NCBI GenBank assembly: GCA_019410105.1
Contig: DXTB01000053.1
Coordinates: 1-5,163 of the forward strand
Source of the DNA: Clostridiales bacterium
Lineage (GTDB): Bacteria > Bacillota_A > Clostridia > Oscillospirales > Oscillospiraceae
Direction of reading: 5' to 3'
DNA: 5,163 nucleotides
Shown: positions 1-4,824 of the stretch, piece by piece
How positions within the stretch are numbered: position 1 is the stretch's first letter
Layout: every line of letters begins with the position of its first letter
Notes under the pieces: model-generated
What the model was told of the DNA's origin: nothing
What the model saw: the letters and a program-made list of their open reading frames with translations, nothing else
The model's database searches: none
Made by a program: the position numbers and the translations under genes

Positions 1-442
1 AGTAGTCCTTCAGTTGGTCCCGGTACATGGCCCCATCCACAAAGGAGACGGAATTGAAAACGATATGCGAATGTAAATGCGCTTTGTTCAAGTGGGTGGA
101 AACGACGGCTTCATAGCGGTCTCCCAGCAGGCGCCGGGCAAACTCGACGCCCACGGCATGGGCCTGGTCCGGCGTCACCTCGCCGGGAGCGAAGGACTGG
201 ATGATGTGGTAGCCCTTTCGTTTCCGTCCCTCCTTGCCCCAGCGCCGCTTGGTGTCCATCATGTCGGCGTAAACGCTCTCCCGGTCGCAGTTGACGGCGG
301 TCTCGAAACAGGTCTGTTCCGTTTTCTCCCGGTCCAGGGCATAGTCGATGGCGGCCTCCAGGGAAGTCTTTTCCGGGTCCTGGGTATAGCCCACGCATTT
401 GTGCAGGCGGTTGTGAATGACTAAAATCTTGGTGTAGGCCAT
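1..442 (-). CDS. MOBP-type relaxase, N-terminal part (runs off left edge)
   Basis: This is the DNA-nicking transesterase that cuts one strand at oriT, stays bound to its 5' end and leads it into the recipient. The first 147 residues are in the window and the frame is open to base 1, so the C-terminus lies outside. Y34 in IDYALDREKT, followed by NC at 51-52, lines up with the active-site region of RP4 TraI (Tyr22), so Y34 is the predicted nucleophile. THLNKAHLHSHIVFN (residues 116-130) is the metal-binding HUH motif, with H117, H122, H124 and H126. GYHIIQSF (77-84) and the FVDGAMYR stretch are also typical of clostridial relaxase/mobilization nuclease proteins. The ATG at 442-440 shares one base with the mobC stop (TAATG). 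With only a weak Shine-Dalgarno visible, translation is probably coupled to mobC. The family assignment is secure; the exact subfamily cannot be judged from this fragment. Confidence 0.95.
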   Translation of the reverse strand, partial: MAYTKILVIHNRLHKCVGYTQDPEKTSLEAAIDYALDREKTEQTCFETAVNCDRESVYADMMDTKRRWGKEGRKRKGYHIIQSFAPGEVTPDQAHAVGVEFARRLLGDRYEAVVSTHLNKAHLHSHIVFNSVSFVDGAMYRDQLKDY

Positions 443-747
443 TACAGCGTGTCCCGGACCAGCCGGACCGCCTGCCGGACCAGCCGCGCCGCCTCCCGTA
501 TCTCGTCCTGGGTGGCCGCGCCTCTGGCGTTGGCCTGATAAGCCAGTTGATTCACATTATTGCCGATGGCGTTCAGTTCCCGGAGCAGGGCGGCGTAGGT
601 ATCGGGAGGCCGGGGCCGGAGATTGACGCCCATAATGAGTTGGCGGAGCATGGGCTCGATCTTGAGCCCGGCGGTCCGGGCGGTCTCTGTCAGCCGGGCG
701 TAGTGGGCGGCGTCCAGCCGCAGGGTGATGGTTTTATAGGGCTTCAT
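442..747 (-). CDS. mobC: MobC relaxosome accessory protein
   Basis: This 101-residue protein is of the MobC family, which binds at oriT and helps the relaxase open and nick the DNA. The N-terminal part (about 1-40, KTITLRLDAAHYARLTETA...) looks like a ribbon-helix-helix DNA-binding module. The family hallmark is clear at about residues 54-74: LLRELNAIGNNVNQLAYQAN. A helical Arg-rich C-terminus follows (EAARLVRQAVRLVRDTL). The start at 747 is chosen because a perfect AAAGGAGG lies 9 nt upstream and the ATG overlaps the stop of the preceding gene (ATGA). A longer in-frame extension exists upstream, but it only reads the previous gene in another frame. The stop overlaps the relaxase start. Unlike genes A to G, it does not end in Arg. 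Confidence 0.93.
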   Translation of the reverse strand: MKPYKTITLRLDAAHYARLTETARTAGLKIEPMLRQLIMGVNLRPRPPDTYAALLRELNAIGNNVNQLAYQANARGAATQDEIREAARLVRQAVRLVRDTL

Positions 748-1325
748 CGAACTGGGCCTCCTTTCCGGTGTTGCGGCCTCTTTGCCGGCTCCGGCGGGGG
801 ACTTTTCAAGGGGACCTCCTTGCAGTAGGCCCTCTCTCCGCAGGCGTCCTTCAGCAGATGGGCCATGCACTCGTCAAACGGGTGCCAATCCCGGTCTCCG
901 CTCACAAGGAAATAGTGCATATTGGTCTCCCGGTACATCAGCTTGGTCCCGCTCTGATGCGTGAGAACAACCACGCCATAAACGACCAGATCATTTGTCC
1001 CCGGATATGGCGAGATGTCTACGGCCACGTCACAAAATGGAGTGTCGTGGGCGGCAAGCACGGCTTTGATCTTCTCGGTGTTCTCGGCCTGGTGGTCCCG
1101 GAAATGCTGGATCAGACCAATCTGTTTCCGCAGGTCGTTCAGGTAGTTCCGCTGGTCCTGGCCGATAAACAGCTTTCGTCCACTCCCGAACACGATGGAA
1201 TAATCGTTATGGCCCCGGAATTTCCCCCGGCAGGGGGTTTTCTCCACATGGTAGGATGTTTCACCAAACAGGCGTTGCAGGGTCCGCTCCAGGAGCAGGG
1301 TCTCGCTCCGTTTCTCATCAATCAT
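744..1325 (-). CDS. Unrecognised protein heading the mobC-relaxase operon (gene G)
   Basis: I do not recognise this 193-residue protein. It is the first gene after the presumed oriT region and overlaps mobC by 4 nt (ATGA), so a role in the relaxosome or in control of transfer is a reasonable inference. The body (about 1-170) appears to be a folded alpha/beta domain without signal peptide or membrane segment. Features include ERTLQRLFG near the N-terminus, GHNDYSIVFGSGRKLFIG (38-55), a helical charged stretch (60-95), a hydrophobic strand LVVYGVVVL (113-121), and HYFLVSGDRDWHPF (137-150). It has Cys at 32, 98, 153, 162 and 168 but no clear zinc-finger spacing. The last 20 residues change to a Pro/basic tail ending RKGGPVR. 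The ATG at 1325 follows AAGGTG at 5 nt spacing. Confidence 0.85.
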   Translation of the reverse strand: MIDEKRSETLLLERTLQRLFGETSYHVEKTPCRGKFRGHNDYSIVFGSGRKLFIGQDQRNYLNDLRKQIGLIQHFRDHQAENTEKIKAVLAAHDTPFCDVAVDISPYPGTNDLVVYGVVVLTHQSGTKLMYRETNMHYFLVSGDRDWHPFDECMAHLLKDACGERAYCKEVPLKSPPPEPAKRPQHRKGGPVR

Positions 1326-1355
1326 CTGTTCACCTTCAGTTCAGGTATCAAATAG

Positions 1356-1376
1356 CGCATATCAAGAGGATATGCG
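1356..1376. repeat. Inverted repeat with nic-like core (8-bp arms, 5-nt spacer)
   Basis: The arms CGCATATC (1356-1363) and GATATGCG (1369-1376) are perfect complements around AAGAG. Read on the minus strand, the arm and spacer give CATATCCTCTTG. This contains ATATCCT, close to the ATCCTG core cleaved in RP4 oriT and in T-DNA borders. The repeat lies about 30 nt before the start of gene G, so it could be the nic or relaxosome binding site, or an operator. Confidence 0.6.
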
Positions 1377-1407
1377 TTGGTGTTGTGCGGGGGGGCTGTG
1401 CCCACGG

Positions 1408-1437
1408 AAAAAAGTCCCCTCAAATTGAGGGGACTTT
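1408..1437 (-). terminator. Intrinsic terminator between the two gene blocks
   Basis: A perfect palindrome at 1411-1437 has arms AAAGTCCCCTCAA and TTGAGGGGACTTT around one central base. On the minus strand the GC-rich stem GTCCCCTC/GAGGGGAC is followed by six Ts (1413-1408). This is a good rho-independent terminator for transcription coming from genes A to F. On the plus strand there is no comparable T run. It would separate genes A to F from the G-mobC-relaxase operon, or tune read-through between them. Confidence 0.75.
1411..1437. repeat. 27-bp palindrome, partly repeated in gene B
   Basis: Of this palindrome and its A run, 23 nt (1409-1431) recur exactly in opposite orientation at 4363-4385, inside the last codons of gene B. 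The second copy lacks the outer part of one arm (GAGGGAAG instead of GAGGGGAC) and is therefore an incomplete palindrome. A shared dispersed palindromic element is possible. Confidence 0.8.
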
Positions 1438-1453
1438 CGGCGGCGCGGGGGTA

Positions 1454-1472
1454 TCAGGGGCGGAGCCCCTGA
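1454..1472. repeat. Inverted repeat, 8-bp arms, 3-nt loop
   Basis: TCAGGGGC (1454-1461) and GCCCCTGA (1465-1472) pair perfectly around GGA. It is part of the hairpin cluster between gene F and the terminator. No T run follows on either strand, so it is not a terminator by itself. A structural role in oriT is possible. Confidence 0.75.
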
Positions 1473-1477
1473 CCAGC

Positions 1478-1499
1478 GGCATTTTGCTGTCAAAATGCC
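1478..1499. repeat. Inverted repeat, 9-bp arms, 4-nt loop
   Basis: GGCATTTTG (1478-1486) and CAAAATGCC (1491-1499) pair perfectly around CTGT. With a small bulge the pairing can extend into the flanking AGC and GCT. This is the most AT-rich of the hairpins and the centre of the cluster, and could be a binding site for MobC or the relaxase. Confidence 0.75.
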
Positions 1500-1510
1500 A
1501 TGCTGGCGCG

Positions 1511-1534
1511 GACAGCGGCGCGAGCGCCGCTGTC
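1511..1534. repeat. GC-rich inverted repeat, 11-bp arms, at the end of gene F
   Basis: GACAGCGGCGC (1511-1521) and GCGCCGCTGTC (1524-1534) are perfect complements separated by two bases. The hairpin overlaps the stop codon of gene F (1535-1533). No T run follows it on the minus strand, so it may protect the 3' end of the mRNA or belong to the oriT-like cluster rather than terminate transcription. Confidence 0.75.
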
Positions 1535-2399
1535 ACCGTACCGGGGCCGTTTTCCGGCGGGGCGGTTTCTTGGGCCCTTTCCGGGCGGTCTCCGGCTTTT
1601 GAACACTCTCCCGGTTTCGGTGCTGATTCAGGGGCGTGGTATGCAGCTTCTGTGCCATAGTCGGCTCCTCCTCTTGTGGTGTGTCTTGATGGCCGGAGGA
1701 CAGCGGCTCCTCCAGCAGGGCCGGGTCGTCCTCCAGAAAGGAAAGCATTTCCTCCACCCGTTCTTCCAGGGAAGCCTCCACCGTATAGCCGGGGAGAAGG
1801 ATGCCGTTGACGGAGAAGCGTCTTTCCTCTCCCTTTGGGATAGGCGGGGACACCTCCGTGAACAGGTGGGCGTAGGCTTTGATCCTGCCTTGCAGGTAAC
1901 GCTCCAGCTCCTCTTTTGTGGCAAACCGCTTGTCGCTCTGCCCGGCGATCTTCCAGCCGTCGCCGGTGTAGTCTGGGGTTGGATGCTGGAGCGTGTTATA
2001 ATGAATATCCCAGGACAAAGTACAGTTGATAAGAGTTCCATCCGGCGTTTTATTTTCGGACACACGATACGACATTTTATAGACCATGTTGCTCAATACG
2101 TTCCAGCCGAATTGATTGACCTTCCACTGGTTGGACGTGTGCTCCACCGGCAAGGCCCGCAGATACTCCCTGGCCTTGCGGATGGCTATGGTCTCCGCCG
2201 CCTGCTTCCGCCATTCGGCCTCGATTTCAGAGAATTTTGAGAAAATGGCTTTTTCCTGGGCCACGCTGGCCTCCTCCATGGTGGTCAATTCCTCCCGCGG
2301 CAGTTGGATCAGTTCCGCAACACGGTCCGCCTTTTTATCTGGATAGTAATGGGCGGACATTTCGATTTCCCATCCAGGGGTGATATGCGTATATGCCAT
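1533..2399 (-). CDS. Unknown protein, paralogue of its upstream neighbour (gene F)
   Basis: This is a 288-residue protein of unknown function, clearly homologous to gene E just upstream. The shared core covers about residues 75-206. It includes KAREYLRALPVEHTSNQW, SNMVYKM (103-109), SPPIP (184-188) and FSVNGILLPGY (195-205). Before the core is a charged helical, possibly coiled-coil stretch (about 30-75). After it come an acidic segment (LEERVEEMLSFLEDD, 211-225), a low-complexity linker and a basic Pro-rich tail (RKGPKKPPRRKTAPVR). There is no signal peptide or membrane segment, so it is probably cytoplasmic. The ATG at 2399 follows AGGGGG, 9 nt after the stop of gene E. It is the last gene before the hairpin cluster and terminator. 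The family is likely confined to conjugative elements, but I cannot name it. Confidence 0.88.
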   Translation of the reverse strand: MAYTHITPGWEIEMSAHYYPDKKADRVAELIQLPREELTTMEEASVAQEKAIFSKFSEIEAEWRKQAAETIAIRKAREYLRALPVEHTSNQWKVNQFGWNVLSNMVYKMSYRVSENKTPDGTLINCTLSWDIHYNTLQHPTPDYTGDGWKIAGQSDKRFATKEELERYLQGRIKAYAHLFTEVSPPIPKGEERRFSVNGILLPGYTVEASLEERVEEMLSFLEDDPALLEEPLSSGHQDTPQEEEPTMAQKLHTTPLNQHRNRESVQKPETARKGPKKPPRRKTAPVR

Positions 2400-2408
2400 G
2401 CCCGCCCC

Positions 2409-3326
2409 CTATCGCGCCATAGCCAGCCGCTTTTTATGCAGCGGCTTTTTCCTGGCGGCTGGGCGGGCGGCTTTGGCCGGAGGCGGCTCCTGTTTCCCCC
2501 TGTCCGCCGTCTGTGCCTGGACCTGGACCGGGAGGGGCGGCCCCGCCTGGGGTTTTTCCTCCGCTGGAGGGGCCGGCTCACCGGAGACGGGCTGCGCCTC
2601 CGATGGTACGGCCATATCGCCGTCCTCCAGGCAGTTCAGCAGGTCCTCCAGCGTGACCTTTTCCTTCTGCGGGACCGGGGGTTGGAGCGAATACCCTTGC
2701 AGGAGTTGGCCGTTGACACAAAACAATTCCTTTGCCTCCGCCGGGATGGGCGGGGACAGGGATTCAAAGCACGGCGCATACTGGTCGAATTTGCTCTGGA
2801 TGTACTTCTGGGCCCCCTCCATGGTCTTGTACTTCTTGCTGCCCTCGTACTCAATTCGTTCCCTGGGGCTCCGGGTATAGCCCCAATACCCTTGAGACAG
2901 GCCGGGGGCCGTGTAGGACAACTCCCAGGTCAATTTCCATTCATCACCAGACTTGACGATGTTGAATGTCATTTTATAGACCAGGTTGCTGATCTCCCAG
3001 GAGCCGTCCTTGTGCCTCTGCCACTCATTGCGGGTGTGTGTGACCTCCGGCGTTTTCAGATATTCGATTGCTTTTTGCAGGAGAAGGGTCTGCGCCCCAT
3101 GCTCATCCCAGGCGGTGACGGCCTTCTTCATCTCCTCAAAGACTTTCTTTTCCTCCGCCTGGCTTTCCTTTAACTGCTTTTCCAGGTCCTTGACCGGGAC
3201 ATTCAGGAACGGCTTGAAGTCGGCCCTGTCGCCCCGGTAGTTGATCTGCCGCCTGACCTCCAGGTAAAAGCCCTCCCGAAGATAACCTTCACTGGAGCCG
3301 ATCTCATAAAACGATTTTTTTGCCAT
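2409..3326 (-). CDS. Unknown protein, tandem paralogue (gene E)
   Basis: This 305-residue protein has the same architecture as gene F. A Lys/Glu-rich helical segment (about 45-75) is followed by the shared core (85-214) with KAIEYLKTPEVTHTRNEW, SNLVYKM (113-119), SPPIP (191-195) and FCVNGQLLQGY (202-212). Then come an acidic LEDLLNCLEDGD segment (226-237) and a long Pro/Ala/Glu-rich linker. It ends in a strongly basic tail without acidic residues in the last 25 (RPAARKKPLHKKRLAMAR). The ATG at 3326 is chosen because GGGAGG sits 11 to 12 nt upstream, overlapping the stop of gene D. A GTG at 3338 in the same frame lies within that ribosome binding site and is unlikely. Divergence from F is substantial outside the motifs, so the duplication is old or the two copies were acquired separately. 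Function unknown. Confidence 0.9.
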   Translation of the reverse strand: MAKKSFYEIGSSEGYLREGFYLEVRRQINYRGDRADFKPFLNVPVKDLEKQLKESQAEEKKVFEEMKKAVTAWDEHGAQTLLLQKAIEYLKTPEVTHTRNEWQRHKDGSWEISNLVYKMTFNIVKSGDEWKLTWELSYTAPGLSQGYWGYTRSPRERIEYEGSKKYKTMEGAQKYIQSKFDQYAPCFESLSPPIPAEAKELFCVNGQLLQGYSLQPPVPQKEKVTLEDLLNCLEDGDMAVPSEAQPVSGEPAPPAEEKPQAGPPLPVQVQAQTADRGKQEPPPAKAARPAARKKPLHKKRLAMAR

Positions 3327-3342
3327 ACTGCAATTCACCTCC

Positions 3343-3939
3343 CTATCTGACCGGGCCGCTGGGCGGCGCCCGGTCCTTTTTCGGCATCCAGCCCTTTTGA
3401 TACCGATGCTCCATCATGATCGTGCGGACCAGAGCCGCCTCGTTTTCCGGCAGATACCGGATGCGCCGGAGTGTCCCGTATTCCCAAAACAAATCTTCCA
3501 TGGCCGCCCTGTACCGTTCCGGCTCCATAGAAAACCGCCGCCCGGAGTAAAAGACCAGTTCCACGGCTTTGGCCTCCACCGCCGTGTGTTCCAGGCGGTG
3601 GAGGTGTGCGGAAAAATCGAAGGAGCGTATATCCCCCGTGGGGCTGTCCCGGTCCCTGCCCTTGAGGATGACACAGTATGCCTCCTCTCCGGCCTCCGGG
3701 CGCTGGCTGATCCATACCCGGTGGCCGTGGGAGCCGCGAAGGAACACATCCCGTTCCCGGACACACAGCCCTCCGCCGGAACGGGGGAGCCAGTAGAAGG
3801 TCCGCTCCTCCATCTCGTATTCCGACACAGCCGCCTGGAGCGTCCAGAGGTCCGGGCGGAAACTTGCTGGGGTGGAGGGGGTGGTCCGGCCGCACAATCC
3901 GTCCAAAACAGGAAACAATTTAATATTTGTCTCTTTCAT
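3343..3939 (-). CDS. Unrecognised protein (gene D)
   Basis: I do not recognise this 198-residue protein. Visible features are a short N-terminal region (1-45) and an alpha/beta part with ERTFYWLPR (45-53), RERDVFLRGSHGHRVWISQRP (61-81 region) and YCVILKG (88-94). A more helical C-terminal half holds HLHRLEHTAVEAKAVELVFYSGRRF (112-136 region), YRAAMEDLFWEYGTL (143-157) and a His/Met-rich IMMEHRYQKGW. It ends in a short basic Pro tail, PKKDRAPPSGPVR. No signal peptide or membrane helix is seen. The ATG at 3939 overlaps the stop of gene C (ATGA), which favours it over an in-frame GTG at 3975. The Shine-Dalgarno is weak (GGGTGG), consistent with coupled translation. It may be another small establishment-type domain, but that is only context. 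Confidence 0.85.
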   Translation of the reverse strand: MKETNIKLFPVLDGLCGRTTPSTPASFRPDLWTLQAAVSEYEMEERTFYWLPRSGGGLCVRERDVFLRGSHGHRVWISQRPEAGEEAYCVILKGRDRDSPTGDIRSFDFSAHLHRLEHTAVEAKAVELVFYSGRRFSMEPERYRAAMEDLFWEYGTLRRIRYLPENEAALVRTIMMEHRYQKGWMPKKDRAPPSGPVR

Positions 3940-4340
3940 CTTACCGGCTGCACCACCCTTGTCCGGCTGTGCCACCGCTGTTCCGGGCGCACGGCCGGGG
4001 GCGGCTGGTAGTCCGGGTCCAGGTACTTGGCCTCAAACTCAGCCGCCGTCAACCGCTCCGCACCCTGGCCCTGTACGAAGTCGCCGGGAGCCAGATCCAG
4101 ATAGCCGCCGGATGGCAGGGGGAGGGGGCTGGCGGTGAGCACGGTGCCGAAGTGCTCCACCGTGATATGCAGCCCCAGCAAGCCCGGCTGGCTCCAATCG
4201 TCCGGGTCTGTCTGCATTTCATAGAGGTGCATCCACGGGGGGAGTGTGGCGCGGTCCACCCGCCGGGTCGTAAACAGGCCGGGGACGGTCAAGATTTCCA
4301 CTTCTTCCAATCGTTCTGTGTTTGCGTTGACAAGATACAT
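3936..4340 (-). CDS. LPD28-like domain protein (gene C)
   Basis: This 134-residue protein resembles the LPD28 type of large polyvalent protein-associated domain, recognised from memory of the pattern. It has GLFTTRRVDRATLP (21-34) followed by the YEMQ segment (40-43), then HITVEHFGTVLTA (58-70), YLDLAPGDF (80-88) and LTAAEF (97-102). Such domains occur in conjugative elements and phages, often within very large polyvalent proteins. Their biochemical role is not known to me; a function protecting or establishing incoming DNA has been proposed for polyvalent proteins in general. Here the domain stands alone and is followed by an Arg/Pro-rich tail (RTRVVQPVR at the end). The ATG at 4340 has GGGAGG 8 nt upstream. 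The gap to gene B is 15 nt, and the stop overlaps the start of gene D. Confidence 0.85.
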   Translation of the reverse strand: MYLVNANTERLEEVEILTVPGLFTTRRVDRATLPPWMHLYEMQTDPDDWSQPGLLGLHITVEHFGTVLTASPLPLPSGGYLDLAPGDFVQGQGAERLTAAEFEAKYLDPDYQPPPAVRPEQRWHSRTRVVQPVR

Positions 4341-4355
4341 AAAAGCGCCTCCCTG

Positions 4356-4814
4356 TTATCTTCCCTCAATTTGAGGGGACTTTTTAGGCCGCGGGCCGCG
4401 GGTGTAAACAAAGGGATAGTCTTGGGCCAGCCGGCATTGTCTGGCCAGTTCCTCCGGGGTGACGCGCTTGCCCGCGATAAACTTACCGGGATGGACATAC
4501 CGTGTCATGCGCCTGTTCTCCGGGACATGATTCCGCATCTCCCAGATACCCACCACCTGGGCCTGCTCCGCCATTGTCCGTCGCACATCCGGGTTATCCC
4601 TGGATGGCCGCAGTTCATACTGATATATTTGATCCGGGGTAAGGGGGGAACGGTAAATGACCTCCCCCCAGGCCCGGAACGCGCCGTGCTCCACGCTGGT
4701 ACGCTCGTCGTAATTAAGAAATCCCGTCAGGGGGTTATCCGGGTCCTTGGGATAGGTCCCTATGTCCACGGGCCGCTGGGTGGAATAATAGCGGTAAAGC
4801 TCCTGCTGTTCCAT
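4356..4814 (-). CDS. Small YYSTQRPV-type protein, tentatively DarA-related (gene B)
   Basis: This is a 152-residue protein. Its N-terminal part matches a pattern I associate with small proteins of clostridial mobile elements annotated as defense-against-restriction DarA-related: RYYSTQRPVDIGTYPK (8-23), FLNYDERTSVE (32-42), FRAWGEVIY (46-54), then LT..Q...YEL (58-68). Phage P1 DarA is packaged and injected with DNA to block type I restriction. Whether this protein does so is inference. The second half (80-140) carries WEMRNHVPENRRMTRYVHPGKFIAGKRVTPEELARQCRLA, a basic, possibly nucleic-acid-binding stretch. The start at 4814 is chosen for its GGAG-containing site and 10-nt gap after gene A; a longer in-frame extension to 4919 only shadows gene A. 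The last nine codons lie in a copy of the palindrome found at 1411-1437, so the C-terminus may have been altered by that repeat. Confidence 0.85.
   Translation of the reverse strand: MEQQELYRYYSTQRPVDIGTYPKDPDNPLTGFLNYDERTSVEHGAFRAWGEVIYRSPLTPDQIYQYELRPSRDNPDVRRTMAEQAQVVGIWEMRNHVPENRRMTRYVHPGKFIAGKRVTPEELARQCRLAQDYPFVYTRGPRPKKSPQIEGR
4363..4385. repeat. Inverted 23-nt copy of the terminator palindrome, inside gene B
   Basis: The plus strand reads CCCTCAATTTGAGGGGAC followed by TTTTT. It is the exact reverse complement of 1409-1431. Within gene B it encodes residues KKSPQIEG just before the final GR and the TAA stop. The remaining perfect arms are only CCCTCAA/TTGAGGG. Confidence 0.8.
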
Positions 4815-4824
4815 CGCTCCGCCC

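Larger units (their letters stand above)
1326..1532. other. Non-coding hairpin-rich gap, candidate oriT region
   Basis: This is the only gap over 20 nt between genes here. It holds most of five inverted repeats (listed separately) in about 180 bases, directly upstream of the relaxosome genes. Closely spaced inverted repeats next to mobC and relaxase genes are typical of oriT. I found no convincing sigma-70 promoter. A TTGATA occurs on the minus strand inside one repeat, but no -10 sits at proper spacing. The oriT call is inference from position and structure. Confidence 0.55.

Noticed and set aside
768..1355. Plus-strand open frame opposite gene G
   Set aside because: Gene G has a good start site and an ATGA junction with mobC; the antisense frame has no support.
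1355..1376. TTGATA on the minus strand as a -35 promoter box for the relaxosome operon
   Set aside because: No -10-like hexamer occurs at 16-18 nt spacing, and the TTGATA is explained by the inverted repeat.
1880..1890. ATCCTG on the plus strand as a second nic candidate
   Set aside because: It lies within the gene F coding sequence with no inverted repeat beside it; a six-base match is expected by chance.
1500..2240. Plus-strand open frame opposite gene F and the hairpin gap
   Set aside because: It crosses the hairpin cluster and reads antisense to gene F. No ribosome binding site or motif supports it.
2425..2450. Plus-strand hairpin AGCCGC...GCGGCT followed by Ts, terminator-like
   Set aside because: It lies inside the coding end of gene E, where the repeat encodes Lys/Arg-rich residues, and no plus-strand transcript is expected here. 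Probably a by-product of repeated basic codons.
2304..3173. Plus-strand open frame opposite gene E
   Set aside because: It is antisense to a gene with a clear paralogue next door. The product is Leu/Arg-rich without domain signals.
3940..3975. Alternative GTG start for gene D at 3975
   Set aside because: It would overlap gene C by 40 nt with no good ribosome binding site. The ATG at 3939 forms a typical ATGA coupling junction.
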